Source of the DNA: Nemopilema nomurai
Lineage: Eukaryota; Cnidaria; Scyphozoa; Rhizostomeae; Rhizostomatidae
Length of the DNA: 64,000 bases
Direction of reading: 5' to 3'
Assembly: GCA_003864495.1 (NCBI GenBank)
Contig: ML133478.1
Span: 1,291,606 to 1,355,605, forward strand
The notes beneath the pieces are model-generated. The model did no database searches. It had not been told where the DNA came from and worked only from the letters and a program-made list of their open reading frames with translations. The position numbers were made by a program, and so were the translations under genes. Below, piece by piece: positions 48,301-52,430 of the stretch (position 1 is its first letter; every line of letters begins with the position of its first letter).

Positions 48301-51300
48301 CATTGTAAAGACTACCAAGGCACCAGAACCAGTAACTACTGCTGAAGTCATTGCTGAGGCTACCGAGGCACCAGAACCAGTAACTCCTGTTGAAGCCATT
48401 GATGAGGCTACCAAGGCACCAGAACCAGTAACTACTGCTGAAGGCATTGTAAAGACTACCAAGGCACCAGAACCAGTAACTACTGCTGAAGCCATTGTAA
48501 AGCCTACTGAGGCACCAGAACCAGTAACTACTTCTGAAGCCATTGTTGAAACTACCAAGGCAGCAACCACTACTGTGGCTAGAACAACCTCTAGGGCAAA
48601 GGCTACTGAAGAACAATCCCTTCTAGTTTCCACAAAGGCAGTTACTGATACGGTAGTAAAGCCAACACACCACTTATCAGGTAGGACAATGCTCTATGTG
48701 ATAACAGTTTTATTCCAATTGACAATGATGATATTTGCCATCAAGGCTGTCTTCTGTTGGTTTCACAACTCGTAAAATTTATCGATGAAATAGTAGCCTT
48801 ATAAGAGTTGAGCTGTGAAATGAGAAACCTACTTTATAACAGAGAGAGGAAGAGCTTAGCTTAGCACCATGCTTTCTAGAATGGCATTTGCTTCTTGTTA
48901 CATGTACCGTAACCGCTTTCAATCTTCTTATGTTTCACCAAACTTCGCCATTTGGGTGCAGAAAAAGACAAGCTGTGTGAATTGGCATACTGCTGTTTGG
49001 ACGTTTACTTTTCTGTCTTCCTTTCAAGTTATTCTTTTTTCTTTCCTCTTGGTCTATCAATTTTGATTTTTCTGCTCTTCCCTTCTATTTTCTTCCAGCT
49101 TTATTCCTTCTAGTTATTTTCCTGTTCACTACTGTTCGGTTCTCTCATGTTTCGCTCCCTCCCGTTTCGCTTTCTCCTGTTTCGCTTTCTCCTGTTTCGT
49201 TCTCTCCTGTTTCGCTCTCTCCTGTTTCGTTCTCTCCTGTTTCGCTTTCTCCTGTTTCGCTCTTTCCTGTTTCACTCTCTCCTGTTTCACTCTCTCCTGT
49301 TTCGCTTTCTCCTGTTTCGCTCTTTCCTGTTTCACTCTCTCCTGTTTCACTTTCTCCTGTTTCGTTCTCTCCTGTTTCATTCTCTCCTGTTTTGCTCTCT
49401 CCTGTTTCGCTCTTTCCTGTTTCACTCTCTCCTGTTTCACTTTCTCCTGTTTCGTTCTCTCCTGTTTCATTCTCTCCTGTTTCGCTCTCTCCTGTTTCGC
49501 TCTTTCCTGTTTCACTCTCTCCTGTTTCGCTTTCTCCTGTTTCGTTCTCTCCTGTTTCATTCTATCCTGTTTCATTCTCTCCTGTTCTATTACTTTTCTA
49601 TACTTTGTTAAACTCTTTAGTTTGTATCACTTCTTCCTTTCCTGCCTAGTTATTTTTCTTCTTCTTTGTTATACGGTCTTACGAATAGGTGACATTAGTT
49701 TCTACTGAATGTCTGGGCCAACACTCGTGTTTGTTTTGTTTCAGCCTGCTTTCTACCAGCGGATCCCGGTCCATGCAAGTCTCGTAAACTTCGATATTTC
49801 TACAACAACGACCCGAATGTCAAGGATTGTGTCGCATTCCTTTATGGTGGTTGCCGTGGCAATGGTAACAATTTCGAGTCTGCTGAAGACTGCGTGAGCA
49901 AATGCAGGGACCCAGTTTCATTAAGAACAACAGTGTCTCCTGCAAAGAAAGAGGATACAAAGACTGCCAAGAGGATTCCAGGATGCAAGAGCGAATACGG
50001 CTGTTGCGATGACTTCGTAACACCAGCGAAAGGACCAAATCAAGCCGGCTGTCCAGGTATCATAAGGAATCTATTACCTTCGAATCTAAAGTTGTCATCT
50101 TTCACTATTACTAAGACTCAGAGAAATGAGCTTTGGTTTGACCTTCAGTCTGACCTCCCATCTGAACTGACCTCAAGTCTGACCTGACCTTTAGTCTGAC
50201 GTGACCTTAAGTCTGACCTTTGACACGACCGTCTCTCTGCACAAAAATTTTCAAAGTCGATCATCTCCCATTTCTACTATGTAAATCGGCTTACGTTCAC
50301 ATTTGGTAGTATTGTCATGAAGTATTTGATGGAATTAGTCTTTCTAGTGCATGAAGCCTACCCAACTTTTTGGACGTTTAACGTTAGGCAGTGCTGTTCT
50401 AGATTCTTTTTTGCCAGTAAACATGATGTTTTCGTCAAAAGCTATCATCCATTCCATGCACGTTACACACTCAAAAAATCAGCACGCAAGGGACTACGTA
50501 TGCTACCGATGCGACACCGCCAATGTTTCTCCTTGACGTTTTTGTATTATGAAAATTGATTGCGCAATGGGCTAGCTCCTTTCGAGTCTAGTATACAATA
50601 TGTTGAATGTGTCTAGTGGATATTGCATCACTTTATGTCTGTTATAGTGTATGGACACAGTTGTGAATACCCTAAGGCCAAGGGGCCCTGTCGCGCCACA
50701 ATAACCCGTTGGTACTACAACGCAAGACTGAAAGTCTGCAACAGCTTCATTTGGGGTGGCTGCTATGGCAACAAGAACAATTATCAAAGCTACGAGTCTT
50801 GCACGGAGAAATGCAAGAACTACCAACCACCACAGGCCAAAGAATTGTCAGGGGAAACCGGTAGCGTGGAGCTGCAGGCCAAGTTCATCCCAGGCTGCGT
50901 TGGCGAATATGGTTGTTGTGAAGATGGTGTTTCTCCCGCCAAAGGCCCTGACCAGGAAGGATGCCCAGGTATGCTTCTTAGGCTCTTGGATGTTTTTCAC
51001 AGAGTTTATCTGGATCATCAAAGAGCCAACTTTTAGATAAAGAGCTAACGTATTAAGTATTGTTTTTTCTATTCAATGCCCCGTTTGTATGGAGATTTTC
51101 CCAATACAAGATTCTAACAAAGGAATTCTTAAGATGTCATTTTTAGATAACTTTTTCTTCCTTGATTTTTGCAGTTTATTTGTTCCTAGTGTATGAGAAG
51201 ACTTTTGGTAAAACGTGAATTGTGCAAACGTGAGTAAAACATAAAAATATTCTGCATCCTTTTTTACAGTATACGAATCGATTTGCAATATGCCTGCAGT

Positions 51301-52055
51301 GAAAGGATATTGCCAAAAAGGAAGTATCATCCGATGGTATTACAATACTGTATCTGGGCGCTGCGACACATTCAGGTACTCAGGCTGCGGAGGCAACGAG
51401 AACAATTTTGAGTCGCCAAATAAATGTGCAGAGAAGTGTGAGAATGGTAAGAAACTGATTGTTATTTATAATTGCTGCCTCACATTGCTTCAGTGTATGA
51501 TCGGTTGTTTTGCGTTAAATTTGTTAAAAACAAACTAGCAGGCTGTATTGGAAAAGATTTCGCCCGAATGCAAAGCAGCAAAGTAACGAACCTGTTTGGT
51601 CACGGTACCAAACAATGCCCGTAGCCATCATATTTTCAATATATCTCACTAGGGTTACATAATTACCAGGGATAGTGGAATCATCTGTAAAAGTGATGGA
51701 AACAGTTTTGAATGAATATTTCTTAATGGCAGATCATTTGTATTAGCGAAGACCTTTTTCACTAGCGAGAGTTGACTCTACAAAGAGCTCCTCATTGAGT
51801 TAATTCGAGTACATGGTTTAGGTTAATACTTTAATCATCAAGTACAATAATGCTTGTAGCGGCGCCATTTATTCTTTGTATTGAACAGAACTCATCTCAT
51901 TGGCCTCAATTCATTTGCCCATAGGTGGACCGAGGTGTGTAGACAAAATTGGTATACTGTGTACTGATTGGAAGAGAAAGGGTTTCTGTACCTCAAGATG
52001 GAGAGAGATGTCAAGGTATTGTCAGAGCACCTGTGGCTTCTGTAACAAGAGGTAG
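6249..52055 (+). CDS. giant secreted TY/Kunitz/ShK/mucin-like multidomain protein (49 exons)
   Basis: This is a gene-level entry; each exon is listed separately. The exons total 13,694 nt, about 4,564 codons once the one-base gap in exon 39 is allowed for. Order: signal peptide; three 8-Cys modules (residues ~26-200); Gly-Cys-Cys, TY, ShK, Kunitz and Thr/Pro linkers (to ~918); mucin-like exon (~919-1609); 23 TY domains (~1610-3312); 48-bp-repeat mucin-like exon (~3313-4251); Kunitz, Gly-Cys-Cys and ShK end (~4252-4564). There is no membrane segment after the signal, so it should be secreted. TY domains (equistatin, p41 invariant chain) inhibit cysteine or aspartic proteases and Kunitz domains inhibit serine proteases; inhibition or matrix/mucus building is inferred. 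A single gene is supported by unbroken phase agreement at every junction but could still be several genes. No named orthologue is recognised. Confidence 0.75.
9599..9781 (+). CDS. exon 2: 8-Cys N-terminal module, copy 1
   Basis: Acceptor TTTTTCAG, donor GTGAGT, phase 1 at both ends. Eight Cys follow the order C-x8-C-x4-C-x4-C-x7-C-x4-C-x2-C-x12-C, with DPC, PEAKC and CGQCKAEF motifs. The module recurs in exons 3 and 4. Similar DPC...CG-C modules occur in other invertebrate secreted proteins; I know no accepted name for it. Confidence 0.8.
10764..10937 (+). CDS. exon 3: 8-Cys N-terminal module, copy 2
   Basis: Acceptor CTCCAG, donor GTGAGT, phase 1 at both ends. The eight-Cys spacing is like exon 2, with [11 protein letters not shown] and RTNLCGAC close to exon 2's VPIVQC...DPC and RTNLCGQC. 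Confidence 0.8.
11653..12057. mobile_element. MITE-like inverted-repeat element in intron 3
   Basis: The left end GATACACGCTTTT...GAGGAACCTACC is mirrored by the right end, whose reverse complement reads GATACACGCTTTT...AAGGAACCTACC with a small gap. AAGGAACTTTT recurs inside. No coding capacity and no clear target duplication were seen. Confidence 0.55.
12887..13054 (+). CDS. exon 4: 8-Cys N-terminal module, copy 3
   Basis: Acceptor TTTTCAG, donor GTAAGT, phase 1 at both ends. The frame reads [23 protein letters not shown] and [11 protein letters not shown], with eight Cys in the same order as exons 2 and 3. A longer overlapping open frame in another phase is spurious. Confidence 0.8.
13721..14230. 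mobile_element. MITE-like element in intron 4 with a 16-bp internal satellite
   Basis: The left end CCGTAGATGCTTTGTTAA and the right end (reverse complement CTGTAAAAGCTCTGTTAAG) are imperfect inverted repeats, each bordering a run of C/G. The interior is G-rich, with GGGGGCTTATTTATTT as in the element at 39716-40138. The two are likely related. Confidence 0.5.
14094..14217. repeat. 16-bp satellite
   Basis: There are about seven to eight tandem copies of GGAGCTTTAAAGAGAG within the MITE-like element. Confidence 0.85.
14926..15030 (+). CDS. exon 5: Gly-Cys-Cys (papilin-like) module 1
   Basis: Acceptor CCTATCAG, donor GTATGT, phase 1 at both ends. The motif [15 protein letters not shown]...GCP matches the C-x4-GCC-x-DG...G-x5-C pattern seen beside Kunitz domains in papilin-like proteins. 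An in-frame ATG at 14874 with a signal-peptide-like stretch ends exactly at this acceptor, so an alternative first exon is possible. Confidence 0.8.
15031..18433. other. intron 5, no recognised content
   Basis: This is a 3.4-kb intron. I found no exon with matching phase and Cys pattern. The open frames near 17600-18010 on both strands resemble no family I know. Confidence 0.5.
18434..18655 (+). CDS. exon 6: thyroglobulin type-1 domain 1
   Basis: Acceptor TTGCAG, donor GTAAGA, phase 1 at both ends. The exon shows KCNEERR, YIPTC, VQCW and CWCVD, then a final Cys (six Cys). The CWCV core is the TY hallmark. Confidence 0.9.
18670..18915. mobile_element. short palindromic MITE in intron 6
   Basis: Left GGCCTAGTTTAAAGGTCGCA (from about 18703) is matched in reverse complement by TGCGACCTTTAAACTAGGCC (to about 18886). 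Weaker mirror similarity extends outward on both sides to about 18670 and 18915. There is no coding capacity. Confidence 0.65.
19294..19386 (+). CDS. exon 7: Gly-Cys-Cys module 2
   Basis: Acceptor GATAG, donor GTATAT, phase 1 at both ends. It reads [15 protein letters not shown] and KEGCP in the third frame. Longer overlapping frames are spurious. Confidence 0.8.
20145..20234 (+). CDS. exon 8: Gly-Cys-Cys module 3
   Basis: Acceptor GCCCCAG, donor GTTAGT, phase 1 at both ends. It reads [19 protein letters not shown] and NCD. It is adjacent to the near-identical exon 7 module, which suggests tandem duplication. Confidence 0.8.
20730..20945 (+). CDS. exon 9: thyroglobulin type-1 domain 2
   Basis: Acceptor AATCAAG, donor GTAAGT, phase 1 at both ends. 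It reads [28 protein letters not shown] and PDC. It resembles the 'B-type' TY units of the long array. Confidence 0.9.
21640..21744 (+). CDS. exon 10: ShK domain 1
   Basis: Acceptor TTTCGCAG, donor GTGAGT, phase 1 at both ends. Six Cys in the ShKT pattern: C-x6-C-x6-C-x10-C-x3-C-x2-C, including FCTKSCGYC. Confidence 0.9.
22284..22363 (+). CDS. exon 11: Thr/Pro linker
   Basis: Acceptor TGACAG, donor GTAAGT. It encodes a Thr/Pro/Lys-rich linker with [12 protein letters not shown]. It ends in phase 0, unlike nearly all other exons here. Confidence 0.7.
22803..22887 (+). CDS. exon 12: Thr/Pro linker
   Basis: Acceptor TTTTTCAG, donor GTAAGA. It starts in phase 0 and ends in phase 1. It encodes a [19 protein letters not shown] linker. 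Confidence 0.7.
23085..23148. repeat. short AT-rich tandem repeat in intron 12
   Basis: Three diverged copies of a unit of about 21 bp around TATTTTACGAATTGAAA. Confidence 0.6.
23615..23725 (+). CDS. exon 13: Gly-Cys-Cys module 4
   Basis: Acceptor TTCTCAG, donor GTTTTT (weak), phase 1 at both ends. After TTKAPIQS it reads [12 protein letters not shown] and LGCP. Confidence 0.8.
24281..24454 (+). CDS. exon 14: Kunitz domain 1, lacking Cys 2 and Cys 4
   Basis: Acceptor TCATTTAG, donor GTATTC, phase 1 at both ends. The Kunitz frame is clear ([21 protein letters not shown]-x3-C). The Cys that normally precedes the P1 residue is absent, and the fourth Cys is replaced by Val (SGVGGN). These two residues pair with each other in BPTI (Cys14-Cys38), so the loss is matched. 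Canonical protease inhibition is unlikely. Confidence 0.85.
24614..24639 (+). CDS. exon 15: micro-exon linker
   Basis: This 26-nt exon (DLPDPEKSK) lies between acceptor CGTTATAG and donor GTAGGG. It runs phase 1 in, phase 0 out. It is supported mainly by phase, as the next exon begins in phase 0. Confidence 0.55.
24700..25100. repeat. purine-rich tract with (AGGGT)n in intron 15
   Basis: The G/A-rich strand includes about nine uninterrupted AGGGT units at 24811-24854, flanked by degenerate AGGGA and AGGAT units. The long frame on the opposite strand is an artefact of the repeat. Confidence 0.85.
25258..25471 (+). CDS. exon 16: mucin-like Thr/Arg/Pro linker
   Basis: Acceptor GATTACAG, donor GTAGCA; phase 0 in, phase 1 out. 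About 71 residues rich in Thr, Pro, Ala and Arg ([15 protein letters not shown]). It is strongly basic, unlike the other mucin-like exons. Confidence 0.75.
25767..26000 (+). CDS. exon 17: thyroglobulin type-1 domain 3
   Basis: Acceptor ATTTCAG, donor GTGGGT, phase 1 at both ends. It reads [28 protein letters not shown] and PKC. Confidence 0.9.
26787..26915 (+). CDS. exon 18: ShK domain 2
   Basis: Acceptor CTGCAG, donor GTGAGT, phase 1 at both ends. ShKT Cys pattern with [13 protein letters not shown] and FCAKTCNFC. Confidence 0.9.
27076..27171 (+). CDS. exon 19: Gly-Cys-Cys module 5
   Basis: Acceptor GTTTTAG, donor GTAATT, phase 1 at both ends. It reads [18 protein letters not shown] and EGC. 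Confidence 0.85.
27736..27909 (+). CDS. exon 20: Kunitz domain 2
   Basis: Acceptor CCTAAG, donor GTAAGA, phase 1 at both ends. All six Cys are present ([18 protein letters not shown]). The P1 residue is Phe, which would favour chymotrypsin-like targets (inference). Confidence 0.9.
28305..30377 (+). CDS. exon 21: 691-residue mucin-like exon
   Basis: Acceptor GTTTCAG, donor GTAAAC, phase 1 at both ends. Three repeat styles follow one another: a 10-residue [10 protein letters not shown] style (about 28380-29040), a 5-residue [10 protein letters not shown] style (about 29245-29600), and two 43-codon units starting near 29582 and 29711. PPP-hydrophobic-ITE motifs recur. The composition is Thr/Pro/Ala/Glu with almost no Cys. 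It is likely O-glycosylated and extended (inference). Open frames on the opposite strand are repeat artefacts. Confidence 0.9.
30642..30881 (+). CDS. exon 22: thyroglobulin type-1 domain 4 (array start)
   Basis: Acceptor CCCCAG, donor GTGAGT, phase 1 at both ends. It reads [24 protein letters not shown] and PDC. Val-Gly replaces the usual Val-Asp after CWC. Confidence 0.9.
30930..31270. repeat. degenerate AT-rich satellite in intron 22
   Basis: Diverged units of about 60 bp carry TTTGATATT, TGTGATATT and GCTATTGAATAT motifs. Confidence 0.6.
31337..31567 (+). CDS. exon 23: thyroglobulin type-1 domain 5
   Basis: Acceptor CTAACAG, donor GTAAGT, phase 1 at both ends. It reads [25 protein letters not shown] and LKC. 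Confidence 0.9.
31834..32061 (+). CDS. exon 24: thyroglobulin type-1 domain 6
   Basis: Acceptor TCTGCAG, donor GTGGGT, phase 1 at both ends. It reads [30 protein letters not shown] and PNC. Confidence 0.9.
32381..32614 (+). CDS. exon 25: thyroglobulin type-1 domain 7
   Basis: Acceptor TTCCAG, donor GTGAGA, phase 1 at both ends. It reads [31 protein letters not shown] and PNC. It has no internal start codon, so it is easily missed by ATG-based ORF finding. Confidence 0.9.
32973..33197 (+). CDS. exon 26: thyroglobulin type-1 domain 8
   Basis: Acceptor TTTGCAG, donor GTAAGT, phase 1 at both ends. It reads [29 protein letters not shown] and PDC. Confidence 0.9.
33822..34016 (+). CDS. exon 27: thyroglobulin type-1 domain 9
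   Basis: Acceptor TTTAG, donor GTATTT, phase 1 at both ends. It reads [31 protein letters not shown] and LDC. This is a short-loop form (65 residues) with an NLT sequon before the first Cys. Confidence 0.9.
34460..34657 (+). CDS. exon 28: thyroglobulin type-1 domain 10
   Basis: Acceptor TTTCAG, donor GTAATT, phase 1 at both ends. It reads [30 protein letters not shown] and PQC. Confidence 0.88.
35327..35551 (+). CDS. exon 29: thyroglobulin type-1 domain 11
   Basis: Acceptor TTCGTAG, donor GTAATC, phase 1 at both ends. It reads [33 protein letters not shown] and VC. Confidence 0.9.
35846..35933. repeat. two-copy AT-rich tandem repeat in intron 29
   Basis: AGTTTCCATTATTATTATTA is repeated twice, about 44 bp apart. 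Confidence 0.7.
36087..36314 (+). CDS. exon 30: thyroglobulin type-1 domain 12 (B-type)
   Basis: Acceptor CGACAG, donor GTAAGT, phase 1 at both ends. It reads [30 protein letters not shown] and PQCKR. This B-type has a longer first loop with L-P-x-G-x-F/H. Confidence 0.9.
36739..36960 (+). CDS. exon 31: thyroglobulin type-1 domain 13 (A-type)
   Basis: Acceptor TTTTCAG, donor GTATGT, phase 1 at both ends. It reads [34 protein letters not shown] and FEC. This A-type has the GNLT sequon and a short first loop. Confidence 0.9.
37532..37759 (+). CDS. exon 32: thyroglobulin type-1 domain 14 (B-type)
   Basis: Acceptor CTTAAG, donor GTATGT, phase 1 at both ends. It reads [29 protein letters not shown] and PNCER. 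Confidence 0.9.
38091..38315 (+). CDS. exon 33: thyroglobulin type-1 domain 15 (A-type)
   Basis: Acceptor GCTGCAG, donor GTGAGT, phase 1 at both ends. It reads [31 protein letters not shown] and PDC. Confidence 0.9.
38678..38905 (+). CDS. exon 34: thyroglobulin type-1 domain 16
   Basis: Acceptor TTATCAG, donor GTAAGC, phase 1 at both ends. It reads [33 protein letters not shown] and LDC. It mixes the A-type start with a B-type first loop. Confidence 0.9.
39268..39498 (+). CDS. exon 35: thyroglobulin type-1 domain 17 (B-type)
   Basis: Acceptor TTTTTAG, donor GTAAGT, phase 1 at both ends. It reads [29 protein letters not shown] and PQCHR. Confidence 0.9.
39716..40138. mobile_element. MITE-like element in intron 35 (TA target)
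   Basis: The left end CCGTAAATCCTCGAATTAGC and the right end (reverse complement CCATAAATCCTCGAATTG) are inverted repeats flanked by TA on both sides. The interior is a run of GGGGGCTTATTCGAGG units. A TA duplication points to a Tc1/mariner-like source (inference). Confidence 0.75.
40453..40677 (+). CDS. exon 36: thyroglobulin type-1 domain 18 (A-type)
   Basis: Acceptor TATTGCAG, donor GTATGT, phase 1 at both ends. It reads [35 protein letters not shown] and PDC. Confidence 0.9.
40943..41173 (+). CDS. exon 37: thyroglobulin type-1 domain 19 (B-type)
   Basis: Acceptor GTTGTAG, donor GTATGA, phase 1 at both ends. It reads [34 protein letters not shown] and LQCKR. It is very like exon 35. Confidence 0.9.
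41351..41569 (+). CDS. exon 38: thyroglobulin type-1 domain 20 (A-type)
   Basis: Acceptor GTTTAAG, donor GTAAGT, phase 1 at both ends. It reads [38 protein letters not shown] and PEC. Confidence 0.9.
41722..41951 (+). CDS. exon 39: thyroglobulin type-1 domain 21 (B-type), one base short
   Basis: Acceptor CTTGCAG, donor GTAAGC. It reads [28 protein letters not shown] and GKELPNTR in one frame. The expected closing PQCER is in the next frame. The exon is 230 nt, not a multiple of three, while all its B-type sisters are 228-234 and divisible by three. One base appears lost at about 41929-41936. Either the assembly is wrong or the gene is frameshifted. CFCV replaces CWCV. Confidence 0.85.
42177..42374 (+). 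CDS. exon 40: thyroglobulin type-1 domain 22 (A-type)
   Basis: Acceptor GATTTCAG, donor GTGAGC, phase 1 at both ends. It reads [39 protein letters not shown] and LDC. Confidence 0.9.
42991..43224 (+). CDS. exon 41: thyroglobulin type-1 domain 23 (B-type)
   Basis: Acceptor TTAACCAG, donor GTATGT, phase 1 at both ends. It reads [30 protein letters not shown] and PNC. CFCV replaces CWCV, as in exon 39. Confidence 0.9.
43285..43375. repeat. (TGTC)n microsatellite in intron 41
   Basis: TGTCTGTCTG runs with TATG, CCGTC and CTCTC interruptions, close to the acceptor of exon 42. Confidence 0.9.
43416..43601 (+). CDS. exon 42: thyroglobulin type-1 domain 24 (short A-type)
   Basis: Acceptor CCTCCAG, donor GTAAGT, phase 1 at both ends. 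It reads [29 protein letters not shown] and LC. At 62 residues it is the shortest TY unit, with almost no first loop. Confidence 0.88.
44619..44846 (+). CDS. exon 43: thyroglobulin type-1 domain 25 (B-type)
   Basis: Acceptor CAACTAG, donor GTAAGT, phase 1 at both ends. It reads [32 protein letters not shown] and PQCNR. Confidence 0.9.
45312..45530 (+). CDS. exon 44: thyroglobulin type-1 domain 26 (A-type, array end)
   Basis: Acceptor TTTCGCAG, donor GTAAAT, phase 1 at both ends. It reads [37 protein letters not shown] and LC. Confidence 0.9.
45864..48680 (+). CDS. exon 45: mucin-like exon made of 48-bp repeats
   Basis: Acceptor TTAATAG, donor GTAGGA, phase 1 at both ends; 939 residues. The 16-residue unit reads [16 protein letters not shown] with KTTK, MSTK and KPTE variants. 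From 45884 to 48524 the phrase GTAACTACT recurs at exact multiples of 48 bp, giving 56 units with no insertion or deletion. The unit is Thr-rich and acidic and likely O-glycosylated (inference). Because the period is divisible by three, the opposite strand is also open over this span; that frame is an artefact. Confidence 0.93.
45876..48563. repeat. 48-bp coding minisatellite, 56 units
   Basis: The units differ only by substitutions. Two main forms end in GTTGAGGCTACCAAGGCA or GTAAAGACTACCAAGGCA. Larger blocks recur (46,500-46,700 resembles 47,150-47,400), which suggests duplication of multi-unit blocks. Confidence 0.93.
49139..49590. repeat. 15-bp satellite in intron 45
   Basis: About 30 copies of a 15-bp unit TCTCCTGTTTCGCTC and variants. 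It opens long frames on both strands that are not genes. Confidence 0.95.
49745..50056 (+). CDS. exon 46: Kunitz domain 3 plus Gly-Cys-Cys module 6
   Basis: Acceptor TTTCAG, donor GTATCA, phase 1 at both ends. The Kunitz has six Cys ([23 protein letters not shown]) with Lys at P1, which suggests trypsin-like targets. After a linker of about 30 residues comes [12 protein letters not shown]...GCP. Both domains share one exon. Confidence 0.92.
50648..50968 (+). CDS. exon 47: Kunitz domain 4 plus Gly-Cys-Cys module 7
   Basis: Acceptor GTTATAG, donor GTATGC, phase 1 at both ends. The Kunitz reads GPCRAT, YYN and [12 protein letters not shown], with Arg at P1. The second module reads [12 protein letters not shown]...GCP. 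The layout matches exon 46. Confidence 0.92.
51270..51446 (+). CDS. exon 48: Kunitz domain 5
   Basis: Acceptor TTTTACAG, donor GTAAGA, phase 1 at both ends. Six Cys ([20 protein letters not shown]). P1 is Gln, unusual for a trypsin inhibitor. Confidence 0.92.
51925..52055 (+). CDS. exon 49: ShK domain 3 and stop
   Basis: Acceptor CCCATAG. It reads [27 protein letters not shown] and then TAG (52053-52055). The ShKT pattern closes the protein with no membrane anchor. The six Cys and phase fit all upstream exons. Confidence 0.9.
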
Positions 52056-52356
52056 AAGAAAGCCCCCCTGGACAACTAGGACAAACATTACACGTACATC
52101 TGCATTCGAAATGTCACCAAGAAACATGAAGGAAATTGATGCAGTCTTGATTATTCAAATAAGATTCACAAAGTACTGTCACATCAAACTTGGTGGCAAT
52201 TGTCGCATCTGTCCTCAGTGGAGATGGTACCAGGCTCCATGTGCCAAATCGTTTAACCGAAGCGAATCAACAAAGAAATTGCCATCCGTTATTGCTTACT
52301 GTGCTCTGACTCAGGCTGTGTTCTTGTATCTTGCTTTGCTGTCCCGTATATTGATC

Positions 52357-52362
52357 AATAAA
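52357..52362 (+). terminator. polyadenylation signal AATAAA
   Basis: It lies about 300 bp after the stop of the large gene. A second AATAAA is at 52406-52411. Confidence 0.6.
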
Positions 52363-52405
52363 GATACAAGACAGAACTAATTCATAACATTTGTATTTAA
52401 TTATC

Positions 52406-52411
52406 AATAAA
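52406..52411 (+). terminator. second polyadenylation signal AATAAA
   Basis: It is followed by TGTTGTTG, a GT-rich downstream element. Confidence 0.6.
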
Positions 52412-52430
52412 TATAGCTGTTGTTGTAAGC

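Larger units (their letters stand above)
52056..52430 (+). other. 3' untranslated region
   Basis: The sequence from the stop codon to beyond two polyadenylation signals. No further exon is seen. Confidence 0.6.

Noticed and set aside
45802..48633. 943-codon open frame on the minus strand
   Set aside because: It is the reverse complement of the 48-bp coding repeat. A period divisible by three with no stop in the reverse frame keeps it open. The plus frame has matching splice sites and phase.
49129..49649. Several frames on both strands with KQER or FRSLL repeats
   Set aside because: They are translations of the intronic 15-bp satellite and differ only by phase.
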